A stretch of 64,000 bases of DNA from Porticoccaceae bacterium (GTDB lineage: Bacteria; Pseudomonadota; Gammaproteobacteria; Pseudomonadales; Porticoccaceae). The notes beneath the pieces were generated by a model. It worked only from the letters and a program-made list of their open reading frames with translations. It did no database searches and had not been told where the DNA came from. The stretch spans positions 1 to 64,000 of the forward strand of contig JAGPUQ010000008.1 of NCBI GenBank assembly GCA_018069525.1. Direction: 5' to 3'. Shown one piece after another: positions 40,532 to 49,160 of this stretch. The translations under genes and the position numbers were made by a program. How positions within the stretch are numbered: position 1 is the stretch's first letter; each line of letters opens with the position of its first letter.

Positions 40532-41754
40532 AATGTCGTCATTGCCAGGCCGAACTGAGTTTGTCGTTGATGGACCTAGGTTCATCTCCACCATCTAATG
40601 CTTATTTGACCGAAAAAACATTGAACGCGCCAGAAAAATATTTCCCATTACGAGTGCTAGTTTGCACCGAGTGTTGGCTAGTTCAGACGGAAGATTATGC
40701 GAGCGCGGACGAATTATTTTCTGCGGAATACGCCTACTTCAGTTCATTTTCGACCACCTGGTTAGAGCACTCAGAACGCTATGTTGCCGATATGGCAAAG
40801 AGGTTTGGTTTAGGTGCGCAGTCACTTATCGTCGAAGTGGCTGCGAATGATGGTTATCTGCTTCAATATGCCAGGGCGCAAGGAATCCCCTGTTTGGGGA
40901 TAGAGCCAACCGCTAGCACCGCAGCGGCCGCGCGTGCTAAGGGAATAGAGATCGTAGAAGATTTTTTTGGTGTGAAGTTGGCTGAAGAATTAGTGTTAAG
41001 TGGTAAGCAAGCTGACGTGATCACGGCGAACAATGTGTTAGCCCATGTGCCCGACATTAATGATTTTGTCGCGGGGTTCTCACGGCTGCTAAAACCGACG
41101 GGTATCGCGACTTTTGAATTTCCTCATCTTTTACGCTTAGTGTCTGAAAATCAATTTGATACGATATATCATGAGCATTATTCCTATCTTTCCTTGACAG
41201 CTACTAAGAGAATTTTTGAGCATAATGGGTTGAGCGTTTTTGACGTGGAGGAATTACCAAGCCATGGCGGGAGCTTGCGTGTATACGCGCAACGCATGGG
41301 TTTAGGTGTCCGCGCTCCAAGTCAGAGTGTCGAGGCATTATTAGCTAGAGAAGCAAAAGCAGGTGTGGCTACTTCTGAGTACTACACTGGATTTCAGGAA
41401 AAAGCTAACAGAGTTAAAAATGATTTTCTGTCGTTTCTAATTGAAGCTAATAAAGCAGGAAAATCTGTTGCGGGGTATGGGGCGGCAGCGAAGGGAAATA
41501 CCTTACTTAATTATGCTGGGTTGCGCGCTGATTTATTGCCTTATGTTGTAGATCGTAACCCCGCCAAGCAAAATAAATTTTTACCAGGTTGCCGAATACC
41601 TATTTTTGATGAAGGAAAGTTAAAGCAAATTAAACCCGATTATGTGATTATTTTGCCCTGGAACTTAAAGACAGAAATTTCTGATCAGCTTTCATATATA
41701 AGAGAATGGGGTGGTCAGTTCGTTACCTCAGTTCCTGCTTTAGAGATTATATGA
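40528..41754 (+). CDS. Sugar C-methyltransferase
   Basis: 408 residues in the three-part layout of NDP-hexose C-methyltransferases: N-terminal zinc-binding domain (C3-x2-C6 and CTEC near 48-51), central SAM domain (IVEVAANDGYLLQYARAQG), and C-terminal domain (AGYGAAAKGNTLLNY). Enzymes of this type add a methyl to C3 of a 4-keto-sugar, giving branched deoxysugars. Transfer to the CDP sugar here is inference. Confidence 0.85.
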   Translation: MKCRHCQAELSLSLMDLGSSPPSNAYLTEKTLNAPEKYFPLRVLVCTECWLVQTEDYASADELFSAEYAYFSSFSTTWLEHSERYVADMAKRFGLGAQSLIVEVAANDGYLLQYARAQGIPCLGIEPTASTAAAARAKGIEIVEDFFGVKLAEELVLSGKQADVITANNVLAHVPDINDFVAGFSRLLKPTGIATFEFPHLLRLVSENQFDTIYHEHYSYLSLTATKRIFEHNGLSVFDVEELPSHGGSLRVYAQRMGLGVRAPSQSVEALLAREAKAGVATSEYYTGFQEKANRVKNDFLSFLIEANKAGKSVAGYGAAAKGNTLLNYAGLRADLLPYVVDRNPAKQNKFLPGCRIPIFDEGKLKQIKPDYVIILPWNLKTEISDQLSYIREWGGQFVTSVPALEII

Positions 41755-42866
41755 GTAATACAAAAATTTATTATACGAAGCCTTCAATTACTGAATTAGA
41801 AGTTGGGTATGCGACAGATGCTGCGCGTAATGGATGGGGTGATAAGTGCTATGAGTATATTGAAAAATTTGAGGCCAAATTTAAAGAATTCACGGGTTCT
41901 AAATATGCCATAGCAACCTCTAGTTGTACGGGTGCCATTCACATGGGGTTAGCAGCATTGGGAATTGGTCTTGACGATGAAGTCATACTTGCGGATACCA
42001 ACTGGATTGCTTCTGCCGCACCGATTACTTACCTGGGCGCAAAACCTATATTTGTAGATATTTTACCGGATACCTGGTGTGTAGATCCTGCAAGAGTTGA
42101 GGATGCTATTACTGATAAAACAAAAGCGATTCTGGCCGTTCATATTTATGGCAATCTCTGCGAGATGGATAAATTGTTGGCGATTGGGGATAAATATGGC
42201 ATTCCAGTTATTGAGGATGCGGCAGAAGCCATAGGCTCATACTGGCACGATCATCACGCCGGAACTTTAGGGCAATTTGGCACTTTCTCGTTCCATGGCA
42301 CAAAAACACTAACTACGGGTGAAGGTGGTATGTTTATTACCAATAATCCTGAGCTGCATGAAAAAGTACTTGCCTTATCCAATCACGGTAGGGCGAAAGG
42401 ACAAGTCAAACAGTTTTGGCCAGATGACATTGGATTTAAATATAAAATGTCCAATATTCAAGCAGCCATAGGTTGCGGCCAAATGGAGCGCATTGATGAC
42501 CTGGTGAGTCGTAAAAGACAGATTTTCCAAGCTTATCAAGCTGGATTGCGCGACATTTCTGGCTTTAGTATGAATCCAGAAAAAAAAGGAACGATTAATG
42601 GCTATTGGATGCCGACAGTTGTTTTCGAAAAATCTACTGGGGTTGTACGTGAGAAATTACAAGTTTTGTTTAGTAAAAAAAACGTAGACGCGAGGGGTTT
42701 TTTTTATCCCCTATCAAGCTTGCCCATGTTTGATGATAGGCTTGGTAATCTAAATTCTTGGGATATTCCTAACAGGGCCATTAATCTCCCTAGCTACCAC
42801 GATTTGACGGAGCGGGAGATAGAGAGAGTTGGATTGATAATAAAGAGCAGTCTGATTAAGGGGTAG
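41751..42866 (+). CDS. DegT/DnrJ/EryC1/StrS sugar aminotransferase
   Basis: 371 residues. ATG 41751 overlaps the previous stop (ATGA). The PLP lysine is K185 in SFHGTKTLTTGEGG, and D156 is in VIEDAAEAIG. Because the lysine is present it is an aminotransferase, not the RfbH-type 3-dehydratase that has histidine there. It would aminate C3 or C4 of a keto-sugar. Confidence 0.92.
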   Translation: MSNTKIYYTKPSITELEVGYATDAARNGWGDKCYEYIEKFEAKFKEFTGSKYAIATSSCTGAIHMGLAALGIGLDDEVILADTNWIASAAPITYLGAKPIFVDILPDTWCVDPARVEDAITDKTKAILAVHIYGNLCEMDKLLAIGDKYGIPVIEDAAEAIGSYWHDHHAGTLGQFGTFSFHGTKTLTTGEGGMFITNNPELHEKVLALSNHGRAKGQVKQFWPDDIGFKYKMSNIQAAIGCGQMERIDDLVSRKRQIFQAYQAGLRDISGFSMNPEKKGTINGYWMPTVVFEKSTGVVREKLQVLFSKKNVDARGFFYPLSSLPMFDDRLGNLNSWDIPNRAINLPSYHDLTEREIERVGLIIKSSLIKG

Positions 42867-42875
42867 ATTAAAGAT

Positions 42876-43523
42876 ATGAAATATTTTTTTTTAGGGGCGT
42901 CTAACCCAGAAACAATTCGTATGATTCATGCGATGGAGAAATCAGTGCCCTCATTCGAGGTAGGTGGCTTTCTGGATAATGAAAAAAAATTGCATGGCAA
43001 ATATTTTCATGGATATCCAATATTGGGAGGCAGTAACAAAGTAAAGGAGTTGAAATCGAATAATGTAAGGTTTGTAAACTTGATAACAAGAGATTCAATT
43101 TCAAGATATAAAACAACGCAAGACATAATAAATTCTGGAGGATTACTGGGTAATTTTATACACCCGAGTATTGACTTGGATTTGGTCGAGCTAGGGTTGG
43201 GTAACTATTTTCAGGAAGGCGTGATAATACAGGCCGGTGTAAAAATAAAGAATAATTGTAGTATTCATATGGGCAGCCTGATTGGGCATGAGACACTAAT
43301 TTCTAGTGATACCTTTATTGCACATGCAGTCAGTATTTCCGGCTGTTGCGACATCGGGCAGGGATGTTTTATCGGGACAAACGCAACCATACTTCCCCGA
43401 ATAAAAATTGGCAATTGGGTTTCCGTGGGTGCCGGTACGGTAGTGAATAAAGACGTCCCTGACTATTCGGTAATTGTTGGGAATCCAGGAAGAATTATTA
43501 GAATTATATCGCCGCCATATTGA
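42876..43523 (+). CDS. Sugar O/N-acyltransferase, left-handed beta-helix (NeuD/PglD-like)
   Basis: 215 residues. An N-terminal Rossmann-like half (MKYFFLGASNPETIRMI) precedes hexapeptide repeats (IKNNCSIHMGSLIGHETLIS, then IGNWVSVGAGTVV). The tail VIVGNPGRIIRII is typical of the family. It probably acetylates the amino group added by the preceding enzyme. AT-rich codon use. Confidence 0.85.
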   Translation: MKYFFLGASNPETIRMIHAMEKSVPSFEVGGFLDNEKKLHGKYFHGYPILGGSNKVKELKSNNVRFVNLITRDSISRYKTTQDIINSGGLLGNFIHPSIDLDLVELGLGNYFQEGVIIQAGVKIKNNCSIHMGSLIGHETLISSDTFIAHAVSISGCCDIGQGCFIGTNATILPRIKIGNWVSVGAGTVVNKDVPDYSVIVGNPGRIIRIISPPY

Positions 43524-43782
43524 AAATAGAACTCGTAAACAAAAGTTCCAGATATTTTGAATAGTGCAATTGATGATAAAATCGTGCGTGCTTAGGCGGC
43601 TGTGGTTATGTTGATTCCCTTTCTAGGTTGTAAGGGCGGGATTCTCTCTTTCGTTAAAAAGACGTGAAAGGACTGCAAGCGCTGTGTGCGAGGAGCATGC
43701 TAGCTTGATATTTTTTTTATTGTTAAAAGTAACGAAGACAGAAATTTTTATTTAAAATAGGATTGAAGTTTAACGTGTATTA

Positions 43783-44586
43783 ATGACAGAGAATTTTATG
43801 GATACAGAATCACCTTTAAAGAATTTCAAAAGAGAAGTGTCCCTGCGTGTCGAAAAAATTGGAGATAACCATCAGCTATGGGAAAATTCCGTTAAATGGA
43901 TGAACGAAACGGCAGGTTATAAATATACATATAATTTTTCATTTCTTGGCCGTCCGATTATTCAATATCCTCAAGATATGGTGGCAATGCAGGAGCTGAT
44001 TTGGTCGGTTAAGCCCGACCTTATTATCGAAACTGGCATCGCTCATGGTGGTTCATTGATAATGAATGCCTCGTTGCTCGCGATGTTGGATTACTGTGAG
44101 GCTTTTGAAAAAAACGAAATGCTCGATCCTCGCAAGCCAAAGCGGCGTGTTTTGGGTATTGATATTGATATTAGGGCGCATAATCGAGCTGCGATTGAAG
44201 AGCATCCAATGGCGAATCGGATAGATATGATTGAAGGTTCATCGATAGCTGAAGATGTTATAGCGCAAGTACATAAATACTCGAAGAATTATAGGAAAAT
44301 ATTAGTAAGCCTTGATTCCAATCATACTCATGAACATGTTTTAGCCGAGCTAGAAGCCTATGCTCCGCTCACGAGCATAGGCAGTTATTGTGTGGTATTC
44401 GATACCGTTGTGGAAGATATGCCGGCAGAGATGTTTCCTGATCGTCCATGGGGACCGGACGACAACCCCAAAACGGCGGTATGGGAATACCTTGAAACAC
44501 ATAGTGAATTTGAAATTGATAAAAGTATTCAAAATAAATTATTGATAACCGTCGCGCCAGACGGTTATCTTCGCCGTGTTCGTTAA
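43783..44586 (+). CDS. CmcI-like SAM-dependent hydroxylase/methyltransferase family protein
   Basis: 267 residues related to the cephalosporin hydroxylase CmcI family (PF04989). It has a Rossmann SAM-binding fold with IIETGIAHGGSLIMNA, VLGIDIDIRAHNRAAI and SLDSNHTHEHVLAELEAYAP. Members in sugar clusters are thought to be O-methyltransferases. A 259-bp AT-rich gap precedes it, with no gene seen and no clear promoter, so it may begin a second transcription unit. Confidence 0.82.
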   Translation: MTENFMDTESPLKNFKREVSLRVEKIGDNHQLWENSVKWMNETAGYKYTYNFSFLGRPIIQYPQDMVAMQELIWSVKPDLIIETGIAHGGSLIMNASLLAMLDYCEAFEKNEMLDPRKPKRRVLGIDIDIRAHNRAAIEEHPMANRIDMIEGSSIAEDVIAQVHKYSKNYRKILVSLDSNHTHEHVLAELEAYAPLTSIGSYCVVFDTVVEDMPAEMFPDRPWGPDDNPKTAVWEYLETHSEFEIDKSIQNKLLITVAPDGYLRRVR

Positions 44587-44595
44587 GTATAGATT

Positions 44596-46095
44596 GTGTC
44601 ACTAAAGAAAAATATTGTAGCTAATTTTTCGGGCAGTATATGGTCTGCCTTGATGTCGCTGGCGTTTGTTCCATTTTATATCCAGCTGATGGGGGTAGAA
44701 TCTTACGGTGTCGTCGGTATATATGTTTCCCTCGTGGGCATGTTAACCGTGTTGGACCTGGGATTGTCGCAAACCATGAATCGAGAAATGGCCCGGCTAT
44801 CTCATGATGAGCGGAATAGTCACCAGATAACAAATACAGCTCATACGCTGGAGGTGGTTTATTGGGCCTTCGCGGTAGTAATTGGTGTTGGTGTTGCTCT
44901 ATTAGCAGCGCCTATAGCCGATCATTGGCTGAATCCGGATCAGCTTACAAGAGATGATCTGCGCTTAGCAATCCAAATCATGGGATTGGTAATAGGGTTG
45001 CGTTGGCCGGTTTCCTTTTACATAGGAGGGTTGAATGGCTTGCAGCGACAGGTACTGTTAAATGTTCTTTTAAGCATTGTCGTAACACTGCAAGGGTTGG
45101 GTGCGCTAGCGGTGTTGTGGTTTGTGGAGCCAACAATAAAAGCTTTCTTTATGTGGCAAGCGGTTACGGCGTTGTTACAGGTTGTTATATTCAGGGGGGC
45201 GTTGTGGCGAAGCCTGCCGCTGGGTCACAGCAGTCGATTTGATAAAAATATATTGAATGAAATTTGGCGCTTTGCCGCTGGGATGAGTGGCATTTCCTTG
45301 TTGGCGGCAATCCTGACTCAGCTTGATAAGGTAGTTTTGAGCAAAATACTCTCATTGACGGAGTTTGGTTATTACGCTTTTGCCACAGCGGTTGCGGGGG
45401 TGGTATTTAGGCTGATAGGCCCTGTATTTGCAGCCTATTACCCACGACTAACAGAGCTGGTATCTCAAGATAATCAAGAGTCGCTAGTGAAAACCTATCA
45501 TCAGGGCAGCCAGGTAATGGCTGTCTCGATATTCCCCGTTGCGCTTGTTCTTATATTCTTCTCAAATGAAATTCTGGATTTATGGACCCACAATCAAAAT
45601 TTAATTTTCCATACATCCCTGTTGATTAGCCTGTTGACTATCGGGAACGCATTAAATGGCATGATGCATTTACCTTATTCATTGCAGCTTGCTCACGGCT
45701 GGACCGGACTTGCATTGGTTCAAAATATAGTTGCCGTTATCGTTTTGGCTCCTGCGATTTACTTTTCGACAATACGCTGGGGTACAACTGGAGCTGCAGT
45801 CATTTGGATTATTCTCAACGCGACATACCTGCTAATCGGAAATCACGTGATGCATCTGAAGTTGCTAAAAAATGATAAATGGCAATGGTATTTTGATGAT
45901 TTAATTAAACCGTTAATTTCAGTTCTGGCGGTGTGCTGGCTTGCCCAGTTGATTTTGACCGATGAAATGAGTTTTTGGAGTAAAGTGACTGTTTTAATTG
46001 CTGCTTCAGTAGCATCAATTATTGCCGCATTGGCTAGTAGCAGCTTACTTCGTGGTATGTCTTATAGTTATTTAGTGCGGGCTATTAGCAAGTGA
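44596..46095 (+). CDS. wzx: Wzx-type polysaccharide flippase
   Basis: 499 residues with about 12-14 hydrophobic helices, of the MATE/MOP flippase superfamily. The N-terminus IVANFSGSIWSALMSLAFVP and GVESYGVVGIYVSLVGML are typical. It would move the lipid-linked oligosaccharide across the inner membrane. GTG start. Confidence 0.87.
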   Translation: MSLKKNIVANFSGSIWSALMSLAFVPFYIQLMGVESYGVVGIYVSLVGMLTVLDLGLSQTMNREMARLSHDERNSHQITNTAHTLEVVYWAFAVVIGVGVALLAAPIADHWLNPDQLTRDDLRLAIQIMGLVIGLRWPVSFYIGGLNGLQRQVLLNVLLSIVVTLQGLGALAVLWFVEPTIKAFFMWQAVTALLQVVIFRGALWRSLPLGHSSRFDKNILNEIWRFAAGMSGISLLAAILTQLDKVVLSKILSLTEFGYYAFATAVAGVVFRLIGPVFAAYYPRLTELVSQDNQESLVKTYHQGSQVMAVSIFPVALVLIFFSNEILDLWTHNQNLIFHTSLLISLLTIGNALNGMMHLPYSLQLAHGWTGLALVQNIVAVIVLAPAIYFSTIRWGTTGAAVIWIILNATYLLIGNHVMHLKLLKNDKWQWYFDDLIKPLISVLAVCWLAQLILTDEMSFWSKVTVLIAASVASIIAALASSSLLRGMSYSYLVRAISK

Positions 46096-46973
46096 TCAAG
46101 CAGCCGGGGCTTGTTACGGTAGGTATTCCAACGTACAACCGAGCGGATATGTTGAGGCGTTCAATCGATTCTGTATTACGTCAGGATTACGCACAGATTG
46201 AGGTTTTAATATCAGATAATTTTTCAACAGATAATACTCAAAGTGTTTGCCAGCAGTTTTGCGAGAAAGATAGACGAGTGAGATACGTTCAGCAATCATC
46301 CAATATAGGCGCATCAGCTAATTTTAAAGACGTTTTAACGCGAGCTTCTGGCGAATATTTTATGTGGTTGGGGGACGATGACTGGATCGACTCAGCATAT
46401 GTCAGTTCTTGTGTGTCGTTGCTAGCTTCTGATCTTGATACAGCATTAGTTAGTGGGGCACCACAATACTATAGCGAAGGAAAAAAAGTTTCCGAGGGAA
46501 AGATGTTTAACTTGGAGCAGCGCTCGTGGGTAGCCAGAGTTGTTGGTTATTACGGGAAGGTGGCGGATAACGGTATGTTCTATGGCATTATGCGAACTGC
46601 CAAGCTACAACAGGTTAATATACCCAATACGATGGCTGGAGATTGGCATTTGCTGGCAAATATAGTATCAACTGGCAAGACGAGAATGCTCACGTCTGTA
46701 TCGGTACATAGAGAATTGGGTGGCGCAACTGCCAGTTATAGGAAAATAGCAGAATCGCTAGGACTGCCAAAAATTCAAGCAGTACTTCCTATGGCGACTG
46801 CCGCATGTGGTGCATGGAAAAATATAATTTTTAACGGCCAGCTATATAAATCAAGGAATATTCTGAGGAGGGTTGCTTTAGCCAATGTCGTTTTTATTGT
46901 AGTGGCTCTTAAAAATATGTGGCGTTACTTGGGCTTCATAAAACGTTTTTTAAAGTTAGATATAAATAAGTGA
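46092..46973 (+). CDS. Glycosyltransferase family 2
   Basis: 293 residues. GT-A fold start VTVGIPTYNRADMLRRSIDS, with the metal/nucleotide DXD-like WLGDDDWID near 95. GTG start in a GTGA overlap with the flippase. Donor and acceptor sugars cannot be told. Confidence 0.88.
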   Translation: MIKQPGLVTVGIPTYNRADMLRRSIDSVLRQDYAQIEVLISDNFSTDNTQSVCQQFCEKDRRVRYVQQSSNIGASANFKDVLTRASGEYFMWLGDDDWIDSAYVSSCVSLLASDLDTALVSGAPQYYSEGKKVSEGKMFNLEQRSWVARVVGYYGKVADNGMFYGIMRTAKLQQVNIPNTMAGDWHLLANIVSTGKTRMLTSVSVHRELGGATASYRKIAESLGLPKIQAVLPMATAACGAWKNIIFNGQLYKSRNILRRVALANVVFIVVALKNMWRYLGFIKRFLKLDINK

Positions 46974-48079
46974 AAGTTGCATTTGATAATCAAGCCTTTA
47001 ATTGGCAATCCTATGGTGGGATTTCTCGCTATTACGCGATTTTGGCGGAAGAGCTATTAAAGCAGAGGCTGGATGTAAGTGTTTTTGCTGGTATTCACCA
47101 GAATAATTATTTGTCAGCTTTGCCTAATGAGGTCGTGAGCGGAATAAAGTTAAAAAAATATCCACCTAAAACGAGCCGACTTTTCCAGATGTTCAACCAC
47201 TACGCAGTTAACCACCAAATAAATCGTTGGCAGCCCGATATTATTCACGAGACCTATTATTCGTCCAGGTTGTTACCTCAGAAGGCCGTTCCGCGTGTCG
47301 CAACAGTTTACGATATGATCCATGAGTTATATCCCAAAATGTTTTTAGCTAGGGATAAAACCAGTGAATGGAAACGTAAAACCCTTGATCGTGTTGTGCA
47401 CATAATTAGTATTTCGCACAGTACCAAAAAAGATCTAATTGATCTTTTTGATGTTGAGGAAAGTAAAATATCGGTGGTTCATTTGGGCGTTGACGTCAAC
47501 TTATCGCTTTCTGGATATCCAAATGAGCACGAATGTGACGCCCAGCCCCCGTTTTTGCTTTACGTTGGCGAGCGTGGGGCCTATAAAAATTTTAGTGGCG
47601 TATTGCGCGCTATAGCAAATTCCCAGCAGTTAAGAAACGATTTTAATTTAATAGCATTTGGCGGCGGGTATTTTAAAGGCGATGAATTGTCTTTGATTTC
47701 AAACCTGGGCTTCAAGGATAATCAGGTTCGTCAAATTGACGGAGGTGACGATATACTTGCATCACTATATCGTCAGGCTTGTGCTTTCGTATATCCATCG
47801 CTCTACGAGGGTTTTGGCTTGCCACCGTTAGAAGCTATGGCGTGTTCATGTCCGGTTATATCTAGTAACACTAGCTCAATGCCTGAAGTTATAGGTGAAG
47901 CGGGAGAGTATTTTAATCCAATAGATATTGAGACGATGACAATCGCAATTGAAAAAGTCGTTTACTCATCCGTTCGCACGGAAGAACTCAGGGCGCTGGG
48001 CCAGAATCGGGTAAAGCAATTTTCTTGGGGTAAATGTGCTGATGAAACTCTCGAAGTCTACAAAAAAATAATAGGTTAA
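46970..48079 (+). CDS. Glycosyltransferase family 4
   Basis: 369-residue GT-B enzyme. It has the acceptor-side YGGISRYYAILAEELL and the donor-side E-x7-E region YEGFGLPPLEAMACSCPVIS. GTG start in a GTGA overlap. It is most like mannosyl-/rhamnosyl-type GT4 enzymes, but the donor is unknown. Confidence 0.88.
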   Translation: MKVAFDNQAFNWQSYGGISRYYAILAEELLKQRLDVSVFAGIHQNNYLSALPNEVVSGIKLKKYPPKTSRLFQMFNHYAVNHQINRWQPDIIHETYYSSRLLPQKAVPRVATVYDMIHELYPKMFLARDKTSEWKRKTLDRVVHIISISHSTKKDLIDLFDVEESKISVVHLGVDVNLSLSGYPNEHECDAQPPFLLYVGERGAYKNFSGVLRAIANSQQLRNDFNLIAFGGGYFKGDELSLISNLGFKDNQVRQIDGGDDILASLYRQACAFVYPSLYEGFGLPPLEAMACSCPVISSNTSSMPEVIGEAGEYFNPIDIETMTIAIEKVVYSSVRTEELRALGQNRVKQFSWGKCADETLEVYKKIIG

Positions 48080-48082
48080 TCT

Positions 48083-49030
48083 GTGAATAAAAAAATTGCA
48101 TTAATTTGTGGCGTTAGCGGACAAGACGGGAGCTATTTGGCGCGTCTTTTAATAGAAAAAAATTATGAAGTCTGGGGAACATCGCGCGACGCTCAAGGCT
48201 CCTCTTTCTCTAATTTGGTGAGGCTGGAGATTAATGAGAAAGTGAACTGTATTTCTATGGTCCCGGAGGACTTTAGAAGTGTTCTGGTTGCCCTGCGTAA
48301 GAGTCAGCCTGACGAGCTTTACTACCTTGCAGGGCAATCGTCGGTTGGTTTGTCTTTTGAGCAGCCTGCTGAAACTATTCAAAGTATTGCTTTGGGTACG
48401 TTAAATGTGCTCGAGGCGTGCCGGATGATGGATAAGGAAATTCGAGTTTATCAGGCAGGATCAAGTGAGTGTTTTGGAGATACTGAAGGACACGCAGCGA
48501 CTGAATTGACACCTTTTAGACCTCGGAGTCCCTATGCAGTTGCGAAATCATCCGCTTTTTGGTTGGTTGATAACTATAGAGAAGCTTACAATTTATTTGT
48601 ATGTACCGGTGTTTTATTCAATCATGAGTCGCTATTCCGCCCATCCAGGTTTGTTACGCAGAAAATAATTTCAACTGCAAAGCGAATAGCTAATGGCTCA
48701 GACGAAAAATTGATTTTGGGGCGGCTGGATATATCCAGAGATTGGGGTTGGGCGCCTGAATATGTCGAGGCAATGTGGTTAATGCTTCAGCAACCACAGC
48801 CAGAGGATTTTGTTATCGCGACAGGAGAATTAAATTCGTTGGAGGCCTTTGTCGAGACCGTGTTCGAACACGTTGATTTAAACTGGAAGCAGCACGTCGT
48901 ACATGACGAGCAGTTCACGCGACCAACAGAGCTAATGGCTAGCTTTGGTGACCCGTCGAAGGCTAGCAAAGTGTTAAATTGGCAGGCACGATACAAAATG
49001 CGCGATGTAATAAAAATGATGATGGAATAA
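48083..49030 (+). CDS. gmd: GDP-mannose 4,6-dehydratase-like SDR enzyme
   Basis: 315 residues, a little shorter than most Gmd proteins. It has the NAD motif GVSGQDGSYLARLL, SSECFGDT and the Tyr/Lys segment SPYAVAKSSAFW, then YNLFVCTGVLFNHES, which is strongly Gmd-like. It would give GDP-4-keto-6-deoxymannose, but no reductase (Fcl/Rmd) or Per aminotransferase follows. GTG start. Last gene of the cluster. Confidence 0.85.
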   Translation: MNKKIALICGVSGQDGSYLARLLIEKNYEVWGTSRDAQGSSFSNLVRLEINEKVNCISMVPEDFRSVLVALRKSQPDELYYLAGQSSVGLSFEQPAETIQSIALGTLNVLEACRMMDKEIRVYQAGSSECFGDTEGHAATELTPFRPRSPYAVAKSSAFWLVDNYREAYNLFVCTGVLFNHESLFRPSRFVTQKIISTAKRIANGSDEKLILGRLDISRDWGWAPEYVEAMWLMLQQPQPEDFVIATGELNSLEAFVETVFEHVDLNWKQHVVHDEQFTRPTELMASFGDPSKASKVLNWQARYKMRDVIKMMME

Positions 49031-49160
49031 TGACTATATTCCGCCAGATTTCTTCGAAAAAAAATAAACGCCACTACTAGACGTTTGATGTTACAAAAAA
49101 ATACCCAGGTACGCTGTGCGTTATGAGTATCGCTGTATTGTCTTCTGTTGAGGTTGATAA

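Noticed and set aside
41751..42866. RfbH-type CDP-4-keto-6-deoxyglucose-3-dehydratase
   Set aside because: The PLP lysine is present (K185) and the protein is shorter than RfbH.
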